From: Azospirillum sp. TSH64
GTDB taxonomy: Bacteria > Pseudomonadota > Alphaproteobacteria > Azospirillales > Azospirillaceae
DNA length: 64,000 bases
Assembly: GCF_003116035.1 (NCBI RefSeq)
Contig: NZ_LGQW01000015.1
Span: forward strand, 5,860,719-5,924,718
Direction: 5' to 3'
Part shown: in pieces, positions 37,094-45,425 of the stretch
Layout of the letters: each line of letters begins with the position of its first letter
Numbering within the stretch: the stretch's first letter is position 1
Program-made: the position numbers and the translations under genes
Notes under the pieces: model-generated
Database searches by the model: none
What the model was told of the DNA's origin: nothing
Seen by the model: only the letters and a program-made list of their open reading frames with translations

Positions 37094-38689
37094 ATGAATT
37101 TTAATCGGCGAGATTTTCTGGCAACGGCAACTGCTGCTGCGGGTTCCTCCCTGCTGCCGTTCGGCCCGGCGCGGGCGGCAACGGCGAAATACGTTCGCTA
37201 CAGCGCGACCAGCGACGAAGGCAAGGCGATGCTGCGCAGCTACGCCACGGCGGTGCAGAAGATGGTGGCCCTGCCCCCGGACCATCCGCACAACTGGTTC
37301 CGCAACGCCTTTGTCCATTTCATGGACTGCCCGCACGGCAACTGGTGGTTCTATGTCTGGCACCGCGGCTATATCGGCTATTTCGAGGAGACGGTGCGCA
37401 AGTACAGCGACAATCCGAATTTCGCCTTTCCCTATTGGGACTGGACGCTCCTGCCGCAGATCCCCAACGAGATGTTCGACGGCGCCCTGACTCCGGTCAG
37501 CGAAGCCTTCCTTCCCTACACCAAGGATCTGACCACCTTCACCGCCTACATCAAGCCGGCGATGAAGGCCTATTGGGACACGCTGAACGAGGCCCAGCGC
37601 AAGCAGCTGGACCTTCGCGGCTACAGCAGCTTCGACAAGCTGTGGGACGACGTCACCGGCTGCAGCCACGGCAAGTGCGATCCCGGCAACCAAGCCTTCG
37701 CCGCGACCGACCGTGCGCGCTACCTGACCCGCGAGAACCCGAAGCTGGACGACAAGACGGCAAAGGCCTGTTCGCCCCACACGGTGCTGACCGGCCTGCT
37801 GCCGGTGGACTACTACAACGCCGACGTGACGCACAGCTTCACCAGCTCCAAAACGGCGTCGCACAACGTCATGCCGGGCAAGGACACCCAGTTTTCGGTG
37901 CTGGAAGGCCAGCCGCACAACCTCGTCCACAACTACATCGGCGGCGTCGGCCCGTGGGATCCGGGCCCCTACGGCAACATGACCAACTTCCTGTCGCCGG
38001 TGGATCCCGTCTTCTTCCTGCACCATTCGAACATGGACCGCCTGTGGGACGTGTGGACGCGCAAGCAGCAGCGGCTGGGCCTGCCGATCCTGCCGACCGA
38101 CAAGGAGGAGCTGTCGCAGCTGTCCCGCGAACCCTTCCTGTTCTTCGTCCGCGCCGACGGCAGCTATGTCCTCGACGGCCGCGCCGGTGACTATCTCAGC
38201 ACCGAACGGTTCCAGTACGAGTACCGGCATGGCTTCGGCGACGCGGAATCGGCACAGGTGGCGGCGGCAAAGCCATCTGCTCCGGTCAAGGGCACGGTGG
38301 CCAAGGGCGTGGGATCGGTCCAGCTGTCGGCGGCGCCGTCCAGCCCGGTGGTGATGGCAGTCAAGGTGACCCGCCCGGCCGGCAGCAATGCCCCGCGGAA
38401 CTTTGACCTGCTGATCAACGCACCGGCCGGCGTGACGACGGTGGCGGCGGACAGCCCCTATTACGGCGGCACCATCGGCTTCTTCGGTCCGGCCATGCAC
38501 GGCATGGCGGACGATGCCACCTTCACCCTGCCGCTGCCCGAGCCCGCGCGCACCGCGGCACTGGCCCAGAGCCCGGCCGCGCAGGCGCCTGCGCCGGCAA
38601 CCGCAACGCTGGAGGTCCGCATTGTCCCATCCAACGGCTCCGCCACCGCCGCGCCGGCGGTCAAGGGGGTCTCGCTCCACACCCTCTAG
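37094..38689 (+). CDS. Tat-exported tyrosinase / polyphenol oxidase
   Basis: 531 residues from the ATG at 37094, giving a twin-arginine signal (NRRDFLATATAAAGSSLL, cut near PARA). It is a type-3 copper oxidase: CuA site with the CPHGNWWFYVWHRG motif (C79, H81, H90, likely with H75), CuB site with H275-x3-H279 (PHNLVHNYIG) and FFLHHSNMDRLW (H310/H311). It would oxidise mono- or diphenols in the periplasm after folding with copper in the cytoplasm. The C-terminal 130 residues (VKGTVAKGVGSVQL...) resemble the lid domain of plant-type polyphenol oxidases, which shields the active site until removed. Any shielding is an inference. An overlapping gene follows. Confidence 0.92.
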   Translation: MNFNRRDFLATATAAAGSSLLPFGPARAATAKYVRYSATSDEGKAMLRSYATAVQKMVALPPDHPHNWFRNAFVHFMDCPHGNWWFYVWHRGYIGYFEETVRKYSDNPNFAFPYWDWTLLPQIPNEMFDGALTPVSEAFLPYTKDLTTFTAYIKPAMKAYWDTLNEAQRKQLDLRGYSSFDKLWDDVTGCSHGKCDPGNQAFAATDRARYLTRENPKLDDKTAKACSPHTVLTGLLPVDYYNADVTHSFTSSKTASHNVMPGKDTQFSVLEGQPHNLVHNYIGGVGPWDPGPYGNMTNFLSPVDPVFFLHHSNMDRLWDVWTRKQQRLGLPILPTDKEELSQLSREPFLFFVRADGSYVLDGRAGDYLSTERFQYEYRHGFGDAESAQVAAAKPSAPVKGTVAKGVGSVQLSAAPSSPVVMAVKVTRPAGSNAPRNFDLLINAPAGVTTVAADSPYYGGTIGFFGPAMHGMADDATFTLPLPEPARTAALAQSPAAQAPAPATATLEVRIVPSNGSATAAPAVKGVSLHTL

Positions 38690-39122
38690 GGCTTGGCGCC
38701 GTGCCAAGCTGCCGGCCGCCCTGCTCGCGCTGCTGGTCCTGCTGACGGGCCAGCCCGCGGGCGCGGCACCGGCCGGTCAGTCCGGGAGGCCGGACGGGAA
38801 TGGGGAAACGACGCTCGCCCTGCCGCATCCGCCGAGGCAGGGCGAGGCCGCCATCCTGGCGGTCACCCTGGGCGTGCTCACCCGCGGGCAGACGGTGGAG
38901 GTCACGACGATGGACGGCCAGCTCATCGGAACCGCCGCCCCTTTCGGCCCCCAGCGCGGTCAGGGCGCCGGAACGGTCACCATTCCAGTGCCGGCCGGGG
39001 CCATACGCGACGGTCGCCTGACGCTCCGCCTGCGCATCACCGCCTCCGGCTCCCCTCCCCGTCCGCCGACGGCTGAGGAGGTCGGAGAGCTGCGGCTGTC
39101 CGTCATCGGCCCACCGCCCTGA
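38622..39122 (+). CDS. Small secreted protein encoded over the tyrosinase gene end
   Basis: 166 residues from a TTG start at 38622. This start overlaps the tyrosinase gene by 68 bases but has a perfect GGAGG seven bases upstream. The only in-frame ATG, at 38514, would add 36 more overlapping residues without a ribosome site. After a basic N-terminal region comes a hydrophobic signal segment (KLPAALLALLVLLTGQPAGAAPA). The mature domain of about 100 residues is rich in beta strands (AILAVTLGVLTRGQTVEVTTMDG, GAGTVTIPVPAGAIRDGRLTLRLRITA). No copper-ligand cluster is visible, so a classical MelC1-type caddie is not evident, yet the overlap suggests a job with the tyrosinase. I do not recognise the family. 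Confidence 0.65.
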   Translation: MSHPTAPPPPRRRSRGSRSTPSRAWRRAKLPAALLALLVLLTGQPAGAAPAGQSGRPDGNGETTLALPHPPRQGEAAILAVTLGVLTRGQTVEVTTMDGQLIGTAAPFGPQRGQGAGTVTIPVPAGAIRDGRLTLRLRITASGSPPRPPTAEEVGELRLSVIGPPP

Positions 39123-39131
39123 CGGCGGCGG

Positions 39132-39470
39132 TCAGCGCACCGGCCCGTCGAACCAATGCCGGCCCTGGCGGTCTTCCACCTCGATCACCCAGACGTCGGG
39201 GTCGTAGCGGAGCTGGCGGGCGATGTAGGCGTCGGCATCGGCCTCCGGCACCGGGTCGGCGCCGGTGCCGCGCGCCCAGAACAGCCGCTCGCCATCGGCC
39301 TCGCGTGTCTGGACCAGCACGGAGAAGGTCCGGTCAAGCCGGTTGATTTTCAGGATCACGGTGCCGCGGCTGGGATCGCCCTTGCGGACCACGGTCATCG
39401 CCACGCCCTGGGAATCGGCCGTGCGGATATGGGCCGAGACCCAAAGATGCGTCGGAAGGCGGTCGTCCAT
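39132..39470 (-). CDS. DUF1491 family protein
   Basis: 112 residues, the usual DUF1491 length. Family landmarks are LWVSAHIRTADSQGVAMTVVRKGDPSRGTV near the start, LFWARGTGADPVPEADADAYI in the middle, and YDPDVWVIEVEDRQGRHW near the end. The ATG at 39470 is the start. The open frame continues far upstream, but there it is only the antisense of the neighbouring TPR gene. The family is almost confined to alphaproteobacteria and has no known function. It ends 9 bases from the convergent secreted-protein gene. Confidence 0.88.
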   Translation of the reverse strand: MDDRLPTHLWVSAHIRTADSQGVAMTVVRKGDPSRGTVILKINRLDRTFSVLVQTREADGERLFWARGTGADPVPEADADAYIARQLRYDPDVWVIEVEDRQGRHWFDGPVR

Positions 39471-39569
39471 TGCCGTGACGGGCTCCTGATCGTCAGCTCT
39501 CGCTGACCTGGGATTTTCGCTGGTCTTCGACCCTCGCTCTGCCCGGCCGGCCGGTGTAGAGAAGAGTGC

Positions 39570-41051
39570 ATGGCTACACTCCTGTACGCTCTCAACGCCG
39601 CCGTCAACCACCACATGGCCGGCCATGCCGATGCGGCGGCCGACGCCTACCGGAGGATTCTGGCGGCGGACCCGGCCCAACCCGACACGCTGCACCTGTC
39701 CGGCGTCCTGCGGGCGCAGACCGGCGACGCGGCCGCCGCCGTGCGATGGATCGCCCGCGCGGTGCGCGTCCGCCCGTCCGCTCCGGCGCCCTGGGGCCAT
39801 CTGGGAGCGGCCCTGCGGGCGGCGGAGACACCGGAGCGGGCGGAACCGGTTCTGCGGCGCGCCCTGGCGCTCGATCCGGCCGACGGCGACGCTCTGGAGG
39901 CGCAGGGCGCCTCCCTGCATGCGCTGGCGCGTTATCCCGATGCGCGGCGCTGGCTGAAGCGTGCGGCCCGGCTTCGGCCCGGCCATGCGGCGACCTTGCT
40001 CAATCTCGGCACCGTCCTGCGCGACCAGCGCCGGTTCGACGAGGCGGAGGCCTGCTTCGACGCCGTGCTGGCGCGCCAGCCGTCCCGTGCCGACGCCCAT
40101 CTGGCCCGCGCGGTGGGGCGGCTGGTGCGCGGCGACCTGCGCGCGGGATGGGAAGGGTTCGAGCACCGCTGGCAGCGCTTCGCCACCCCGCCCTGGGCCG
40201 GACAGCCGCCGGGCGGCGCCACCATCCTGCTGCACATGGACCAGGGCTTCGGCGACGCCATCCAGTTCGTCCGCTACGCCCCGCTGGTGGCACAGATCGC
40301 CGCGGCGGGTGGCGGGCGGGTGATCCTGGAAAGCCATATGCTGCTGTACCGCCTGTTCAACCGCTGCCTGGGATCGTCGATCCAGGTGCTGTCGCGTGGC
40401 GAGGATCCGCCGCCGCATGACATTCACTGTCCGCTGATGAGCCTGCCGCGCGCCTTCGGCACCGGTCTGCCGGACATTCCGGCCACCGTGCCCTATCTTG
40501 CCCCAGACCCCGGCGACGTTGCCCGCTGGCGCGACCGGCTGGACGGGCTCGATGGACCGGAGAAGGGCGGTGCGGCCCTCCGGGTCGGGCTGGTGTGGGC
40601 CGGCAACCCCCAGCACCGCAATGATCGCAACCGCTCGATCCCGGCAGCGGCCCTGCTGCCGCTGCTGATGGTGCCGGGCGTGCGCTTCGTCAGCCTGCAG
40701 ACTGGCGAGGCCGCCGCCGCGCTGGACCGCCTGCCCGGCGTGACGGTGCCGAACGCGATGGAGCGGGTGCGCGACTTCGCCGACACCGCCGCCATTCTCG
40801 CCAACCTCGACCTGCTGGTGACGGTGGACACCGCCATCGCCCATCTTGCCGGGGCGATGGGCGTGCCGTGCTGGCTGATGCTTCCCCATGTGCCGGACTG
40901 GCGCTGGCTGCTCGACCGGGCCGACAGCCCTTGGTACCCGTCGCTGCGCCTGTTCCGCCAGCCGCGCCCCGGCGACTGGGCCACGACGCTCGGCACCGCC
41001 GCCGCCGTGCTGAAGGCGCAGGCCGCCCGCGCCGTCCGGACCGCCCGATAG
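39570..41051 (+). CDS. TPR-glycosyltransferase protein, classical GT9-like type
   Basis: 493 residues. About 1-190 are TPRs (ADAYRRILAADPAQPDTLHL). About 215-480 is a GT9-like domain with ILLHMDQGFGDAIQFVRYAPL, GLVWAGNPQHRNDRNRSIP and LDLLVTVDTAIAHLAGAMG. It ends PDWRWLLDRADSPWYPSLRLFRQ. Unlike the other TPR-GT proteins here, it keeps the DTxxAH motif of classical family members. It lies directly upstream of the sigma-54 promoter of flgE. Homologues of this form commonly occur beside flagellar genes, so a role in flagellar glycosylation is plausible but unproven. Confidence 0.88.
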   Translation: MATLLYALNAAVNHHMAGHADAAADAYRRILAADPAQPDTLHLSGVLRAQTGDAAAAVRWIARAVRVRPSAPAPWGHLGAALRAAETPERAEPVLRRALALDPADGDALEAQGASLHALARYPDARRWLKRAARLRPGHAATLLNLGTVLRDQRRFDEAEACFDAVLARQPSRADAHLARAVGRLVRGDLRAGWEGFEHRWQRFATPPWAGQPPGGATILLHMDQGFGDAIQFVRYAPLVAQIAAAGGGRVILESHMLLYRLFNRCLGSSIQVLSRGEDPPPHDIHCPLMSLPRAFGTGLPDIPATVPYLAPDPGDVARWRDRLDGLDGPEKGGAALRVGLVWAGNPQHRNDRNRSIPAAALLPLLMVPGVRFVSLQTGEAAAALDRLPGVTVPNAMERVRDFADTAAILANLDLLVTVDTAIAHLAGAMGVPCWLMLPHVPDWRWLLDRADSPWYPSLRLFRQPRPGDWATTLGTAAAVLKAQAARAVRTAR

Positions 41052-41196
41052 AGGCGGCAACTTCGGCGGGAGCTTTCTGCCCCTCCGCCCCGGCGGCACT
41101 AGGCGAAACTTTCCTACCGGGCGGCAATTTCCGGCCCCGCCATACAGCTTGTTCAAAGAATACAGCGTTTTCAATGGCTTGAATCCGGAGCGGGAG

Positions 41197-41213
41197 TTGG
41201 CACTCCGCTTGCT
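41197..41213 (+). promoter_or_regulatory. Sigma-54 promoter of flgE
   Basis: TTGGCACTCCGCTTGCT matches the consensus at every conserved base, with GG at 41199-41200 and GC at 41211-41212, ten bases apart. The predicted start is near 41224, 38 bases before the flgE ATG. Confidence 0.9.
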
Positions 41214-41261
41214 AGATAGGGCGCAGAAGACCTTTGCCCTTTCTTTCGGAGACCCCCGGCC

Positions 41262-43871
41262 ATGAGCATCTTCGGTTCGATGACAACCGCCGTTCTCGGC
41301 CTGAATGCCCAGTCGAAGGCGCTCGGACATATTTCGGACAACATCGCGAACAGCTCGACCATCGGCTACAAGCGTGTCGATTCGGCCTTCGAGACGATGG
41401 TCCTTCAGTCCAGCCAGCGTCTGCACGAGCCGGGCGGGGTCACGGCGCAACCGGTCTTCATGAACAACATCCAGGGCAGCCTGACCCAGGTGCAGAGCCC
41501 GACCAACATCGCCATCCAGGGCCAGGGCTTCTTCAGCGTCACCAAGGTGGCGACCCAGGGCTCCAGCACGCTGGTGCAGACGCAGACGGGCACGGTCAAT
41601 TCGTCGGCCGCCTTCTACACCCGCGCCGGCGACTTCGAGCTGGACAAGAGCCGCTATCTGGTCAACAGCGCCGGCTACGCCCTGAACGGCTGGCTGGTCG
41701 ATCCTGTGACGGGCGTCCTGCACAAGGACCAGGTGGCGCCGATCCAGGTCAACTCGCTGATCGACAAGCCGGTGGCGACCAACACCATCGACCTGGCGGC
41801 CAACCTGCCGGCGACGCCCAAGGAAGGTGAAAAGGTTCCCGACAGCAGCATTCAGATCTTCGACAGCCAGGGCAACCCGCGCACCGTCAACTTCAAGTGG
41901 CGGCAGCAGGCGGACAGCAGCTGGCGCATGGTCCTGGACGCGCCCGGCTCCAACACCAAGCCGGTCGACGGCACCTTCACCGGCAACCCCGCCACCGTGA
42001 CCTTCGGCCAGAACATCGCCGGCCAGACGGCGGTGGCGCAGGTCAACGTCATCACCATCGCCGGCAACAACACCAACGGCCAGGACAACCTGCGCATCGG
42101 CGACACCTATTCGGTGAAGGTCGACGGCACCAACTACAGCCTGAAGATCACCGCCGACAACATCGGCTCGATCCGGACCTACTCCGGTCTGGCCGGCGCG
42201 CTGGCCAACCAGATCAACTCCGCCTCGCCGGCGGCGTCCGTGCTCGCCACCTCGTCGGGCCAGACGATCCGCGTCACCGCCCGCGAACCCGGCACGCCCT
42301 TCAAGCTGAACACGGACGTGGTGTCCGGCACCAACACGACCAACACCATCGTCAACCAGACCTCGACGGCGGCGACCGCAAGCGCGGGTGAAATCGACAA
42401 GTTCCAGTTCCCGCAGACCCAGGTCGAGGTCGGCGACTCCTTCACCATCAACGTGAACGGCACGCCGATCAGCTACACGGTGACCGCCGCGACCTATCAG
42501 AGCTATTCGTCGGTGAGCGACGTCGTCTCCCAGCTGGCCGGCAAGATCAACCAGGCGCTGGGATCAAGCGTTACCGCCTCGTCGGCCGGCAACATCCTGT
42601 CGATCCAGGCCAATGCGGTGAACACCAACGTCACCTCCAGCGCCACGGTGACCAACTCCTCCACCGCGGTGAACACGATGAGCTCGCTGCCGTCGGTCTC
42701 CAGCGTGGCCGGCGTCCGCCAGAGCCGCACCGTCACCCTGACCGGCACGCCGGGCGACATCGGCACCCAGTACACACTCAGCATCAACGGCACGGCGGTG
42801 ACCTACAGCACCACCGGCGAAGAGATGACGATGGAGGACATCACCGCGGCGCTGGCGAACAAGATCAACTCCAACACCTCGCTGCCGGTGACGGCTACCG
42901 CGCAGGGCGGTGTCATCACCGTCACCTCCAAGACCGCGGCCAGCCCGACCAACACCAACACGATGACCGGCACCGGCACGGTGACGCTGAGCGGATCCAC
43001 GGTCGACATCGGCGACACCTACAACATCACGGTCGGCGCCACGACCTATCCGCTGACGATCACCAACGCCAATTACGGCCTGTACGACACGCCGGCCAAG
43101 GTCATGCAGTATTTCGCCTCGGTCGTCCCAGGTGCTACAGCCAGCGGCAACACGCTGACGGCGGCCGGTGCGACCGGCACGGTCGTCGACGCCCCCGCCG
43201 CCCAGTTCACCCTGGACCAGAGCGCCGTCGCCGGCCAGACGCCGGCCCATATCGGCCTGACCTTCGGCAAGACGCCGGAGACGGTCGGCACGCTGACCAA
43301 CATCTCCACCGCCCTGGTCGGCACCGGTTCGGCGGTCAGCGCCGCCAACCAGTCCGCCGGATCCGACGCCAACGTCACTTTCACCGTCGATTACGGCTTC
43401 GGCCCGCAGCAGATCACGCTGAACCTCGGCAAGTACCAGAAGCCGGGCGGCCTGACCCAATATGCCGGCGAGGAGATCAACGTCACCCAGCTGGTCCAGA
43501 ACGGCGCGCCACGCGGGCAGTTCAAGGACGTGGTGTTCGGCGACAACGGCACCGTCATGGTCAACTACGACAACGGACGGTCGAAGATGGTGGCGAAGGT
43601 GCCGATCATCACCTTCAACAACCCCAACGCCCTGCAGCGCGAATCCGGCGGCGTCTTCATCGAGAGCGAAGAGGCCGGCAAGCCGAACTTCAACGATCCG
43701 GAGACGAACGGCGCCGGTGCCGTGGTGGCGAACAGCGTCGAAAGCTCCAACGTCGACATCGCCGACGAGTTCACCAAGATGATTGTCACCCAGCGGAGCT
43801 ATTCCGCCAACGCGAAGATCGTCACCACCTCGGACGAAATGCTTCAGGAAGTGCTGGGGCTGAAGCGCTAA
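41262..43871 (+). CDS. flgE: Flagellar hook protein FlgE, enlarged
   Basis: 869 residues, about twice the usual hook protein. The N-terminus SIFGSMTTAVLGLNAQSKALGHISDNIANSSTIGYKR and C-terminus VESSNVDIADEFTKMIVTQRSYSANAKIVTTSDEML are the standard D0 coiled-coil ends that pack the hook core. The extra length lies between residues about 260 and 645. It consists of four imperfect copies of a module of about 100 residues with GD-x-Y-x-V-x-V-N-G-x-x-Y strands followed by LAxxIN and VTA..G..I.VTA. The same module recurs in FlgL downstream. The sigma-54 promoter drives it, and flgK and flgL follow on the same strand. Confidence 0.95.
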   Translation: MSIFGSMTTAVLGLNAQSKALGHISDNIANSSTIGYKRVDSAFETMVLQSSQRLHEPGGVTAQPVFMNNIQGSLTQVQSPTNIAIQGQGFFSVTKVATQGSSTLVQTQTGTVNSSAAFYTRAGDFELDKSRYLVNSAGYALNGWLVDPVTGVLHKDQVAPIQVNSLIDKPVATNTIDLAANLPATPKEGEKVPDSSIQIFDSQGNPRTVNFKWRQQADSSWRMVLDAPGSNTKPVDGTFTGNPATVTFGQNIAGQTAVAQVNVITIAGNNTNGQDNLRIGDTYSVKVDGTNYSLKITADNIGSIRTYSGLAGALANQINSASPAASVLATSSGQTIRVTAREPGTPFKLNTDVVSGTNTTNTIVNQTSTAATASAGEIDKFQFPQTQVEVGDSFTINVNGTPISYTVTAATYQSYSSVSDVVSQLAGKINQALGSSVTASSAGNILSIQANAVNTNVTSSATVTNSSTAVNTMSSLPSVSSVAGVRQSRTVTLTGTPGDIGTQYTLSINGTAVTYSTTGEEMTMEDITAALANKINSNTSLPVTATAQGGVITVTSKTAASPTNTNTMTGTGTVTLSGSTVDIGDTYNITVGATTYPLTITNANYGLYDTPAKVMQYFASVVPGATASGNTLTAAGATGTVVDAPAAQFTLDQSAVAGQTPAHIGLTFGKTPETVGTLTNISTALVGTGSAVSAANQSAGSDANVTFTVDYGFGPQQITLNLGKYQKPGGLTQYAGEEINVTQLVQNGAPRGQFKDVVFGDNGTVMVNYDNGRSKMVAKVPIITFNNPNALQRESGGVFIESEEAGKPNFNDPETNGAGAVVANSVESSNVDIADEFTKMIVTQRSYSANAKIVTTSDEMLQEVLGLKR

Positions 43872-44015
43872 GCGCGGCCCTGACCTTTTGATGTCCTGAT
43901 CGCTTCCCTACCGATCGCCAGCTTTCCGATCGCCGGTTCCCTGATCGTTTGAATGGGGGGCGGCAGCCGTCCCGGCACCGCCCCGACCATCCCGATCCGT
44001 GAAAGGTCTCCCGCC

Positions 44016-45425
44016 ATGTCCCTCTTCGCAGCCTTGAACAGTGCCACGGCCGGGCTGCGCACGGTCCAGTCCAGCGTCAAGCTGGTTTCGGACAACATCG
44101 CGCAGGCCAACGACCCGAACCGCACGCGCCACACCGCCCAGCAGTCGGTGGACGCCAGCGGCCAGGTCGTCAGCACGACCTATCGCCGGGAGGTCGACAA
44201 GGCGCTGATGGCCCAGGTCATGGACCTGACCTCGCGCGATGGCGGATCGCAGGTGACGACCACCTATATGCAGCAGTTGGGCGACCTGATGCGGACCACC
44301 AACGGGACGCCGCTGCTGAACGACTATTCCGACAAGTTCCAGGCCGCGATCAAGACGCTGTCCACCTCGCCGGAGGACGAGACCGCCCAGTACCAGCTGG
44401 TCCAGGCGGCCGAAAACTTTTCGCGCGAAATCCGCCGCGTGTCGGAGGGGGTGGAGCAGATCGACCGCGACATGAAGACCGACATCACCAAGTCGGTCGA
44501 TACGGTCAACGACCTGCTGAAGCAGATCAATTCGATCAACAACGACATGGTGTCGCTGCAGGGCCAGGGGGCCGCCGCCAACACCGTCGCCGACAAGCGC
44601 GACGGGCTGGTCCGCGAACTGAGCACCTATATGGGCATCCGCACGGTGGAGCGGCCGGACGGCCGGCTGGCGATCTTCACCCCGTCGGGTCTGGCGCTGG
44701 TCGATGCGCAGCCGGCAAATCTTTCCTATGACGGCGGCAACATCAACCTACAGGTCGGCAATCAAGTCACCTCGATCAACAACCACCTGACCACCGGCAA
44801 GCTGGGCTCGCTGATCCAGATGCGCAAGGACGGCTCGACCACCGAGCCGCCGACCCCGGCCAGCGGCGACCCGACGACGGAGATCATCCGCAAGCTGCGC
44901 TCGCAGCTGGACGAGTTCGCCAAGGCCTTCACCGGTCCGACCAAGCCGGGCGAGCCCACCAGCTTCGCCGACGCCTACGACAATGCCAGCCCGGCCGCCG
45001 CCGGCGAACAGGCCAACCAGTTCTTCACTGGAACCGACCGTTTCACCATCACCATCAACGCCAAGCTCCTGGACAACACCAGCAAAATCAAGCAGTCCGC
45101 CATCGGCGACTTGGTCAAGGCGGTCAATGCCGCCGGCCGCAGCTTCAGCGCCGACGGCCTGCAGATGAAGGACACCACCTACAGCGCCATGGGCAGCGCC
45201 ATCACCGGCACCTGGATGGCCGCGGCCAAGACCGCCAGCACCGCGGCCACCTCCAACAAGGAGTCCATGCAGCTCCTCAGCGAGCGCTACCAGTCGCAGA
45301 CCGGCGTGAACATCGACGAGGAAATCGCCCAGCTCCAGCAGCTCCAGACCTCCTACCAGGCTTCGGCACGGGTCATGCAAGTGGCCAATGCAATGTTTGA
45401 TGCGCTGGAGGCGGTGGTCCGATGA
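44016..45425 (+). CDS. flgK: Hook-associated protein 1 FlgK
   Basis: 469 residues from the ATG at 44016 (GAAAGG upstream); earlier in-frame codons give a poor N-terminus. It joins hook to filament. N-terminal MSLFAALNSATAGLRTVQSSVKLVSDNIAQAND and C-terminal DEEIAQLQQLQTSYQASARVMQVANAMFDALEAVVR are the family ends. The internal VEQIDRDMKTDITKSVDTVNDLLKQINSINNDM helix is typical of FlgK. The usual D2/D3 region is short. The stop overlaps the flgL start (ATGA). Confidence 0.93.
   Translation: MSLFAALNSATAGLRTVQSSVKLVSDNIAQANDPNRTRHTAQQSVDASGQVVSTTYRREVDKALMAQVMDLTSRDGGSQVTTTYMQQLGDLMRTTNGTPLLNDYSDKFQAAIKTLSTSPEDETAQYQLVQAAENFSREIRRVSEGVEQIDRDMKTDITKSVDTVNDLLKQINSINNDMVSLQGQGAAANTVADKRDGLVRELSTYMGIRTVERPDGRLAIFTPSGLALVDAQPANLSYDGGNINLQVGNQVTSINNHLTTGKLGSLIQMRKDGSTTEPPTPASGDPTTEIIRKLRSQLDEFAKAFTGPTKPGEPTSFADAYDNASPAAAGEQANQFFTGTDRFTITINAKLLDNTSKIKQSAIGDLVKAVNAAGRSFSADGLQMKDTTYSAMGSAITGTWMAAAKTASTAATSNKESMQLLSERYQSQTGVNIDEEIAQLQQLQTSYQASARVMQVANAMFDALEAVVR

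Noticed and set aside
39471..41723. Long N-terminal extension of the DUF1491 frame
   Set aside because: Only the last 112 codons match DUF1491; the rest is antisense to the TPR-GT gene and the start of flgE.
42564..43460. 298-codon frame opposite flgE
   Set aside because: Antisense shadow of the repeated FlgE modules with no ribosome site or domain.
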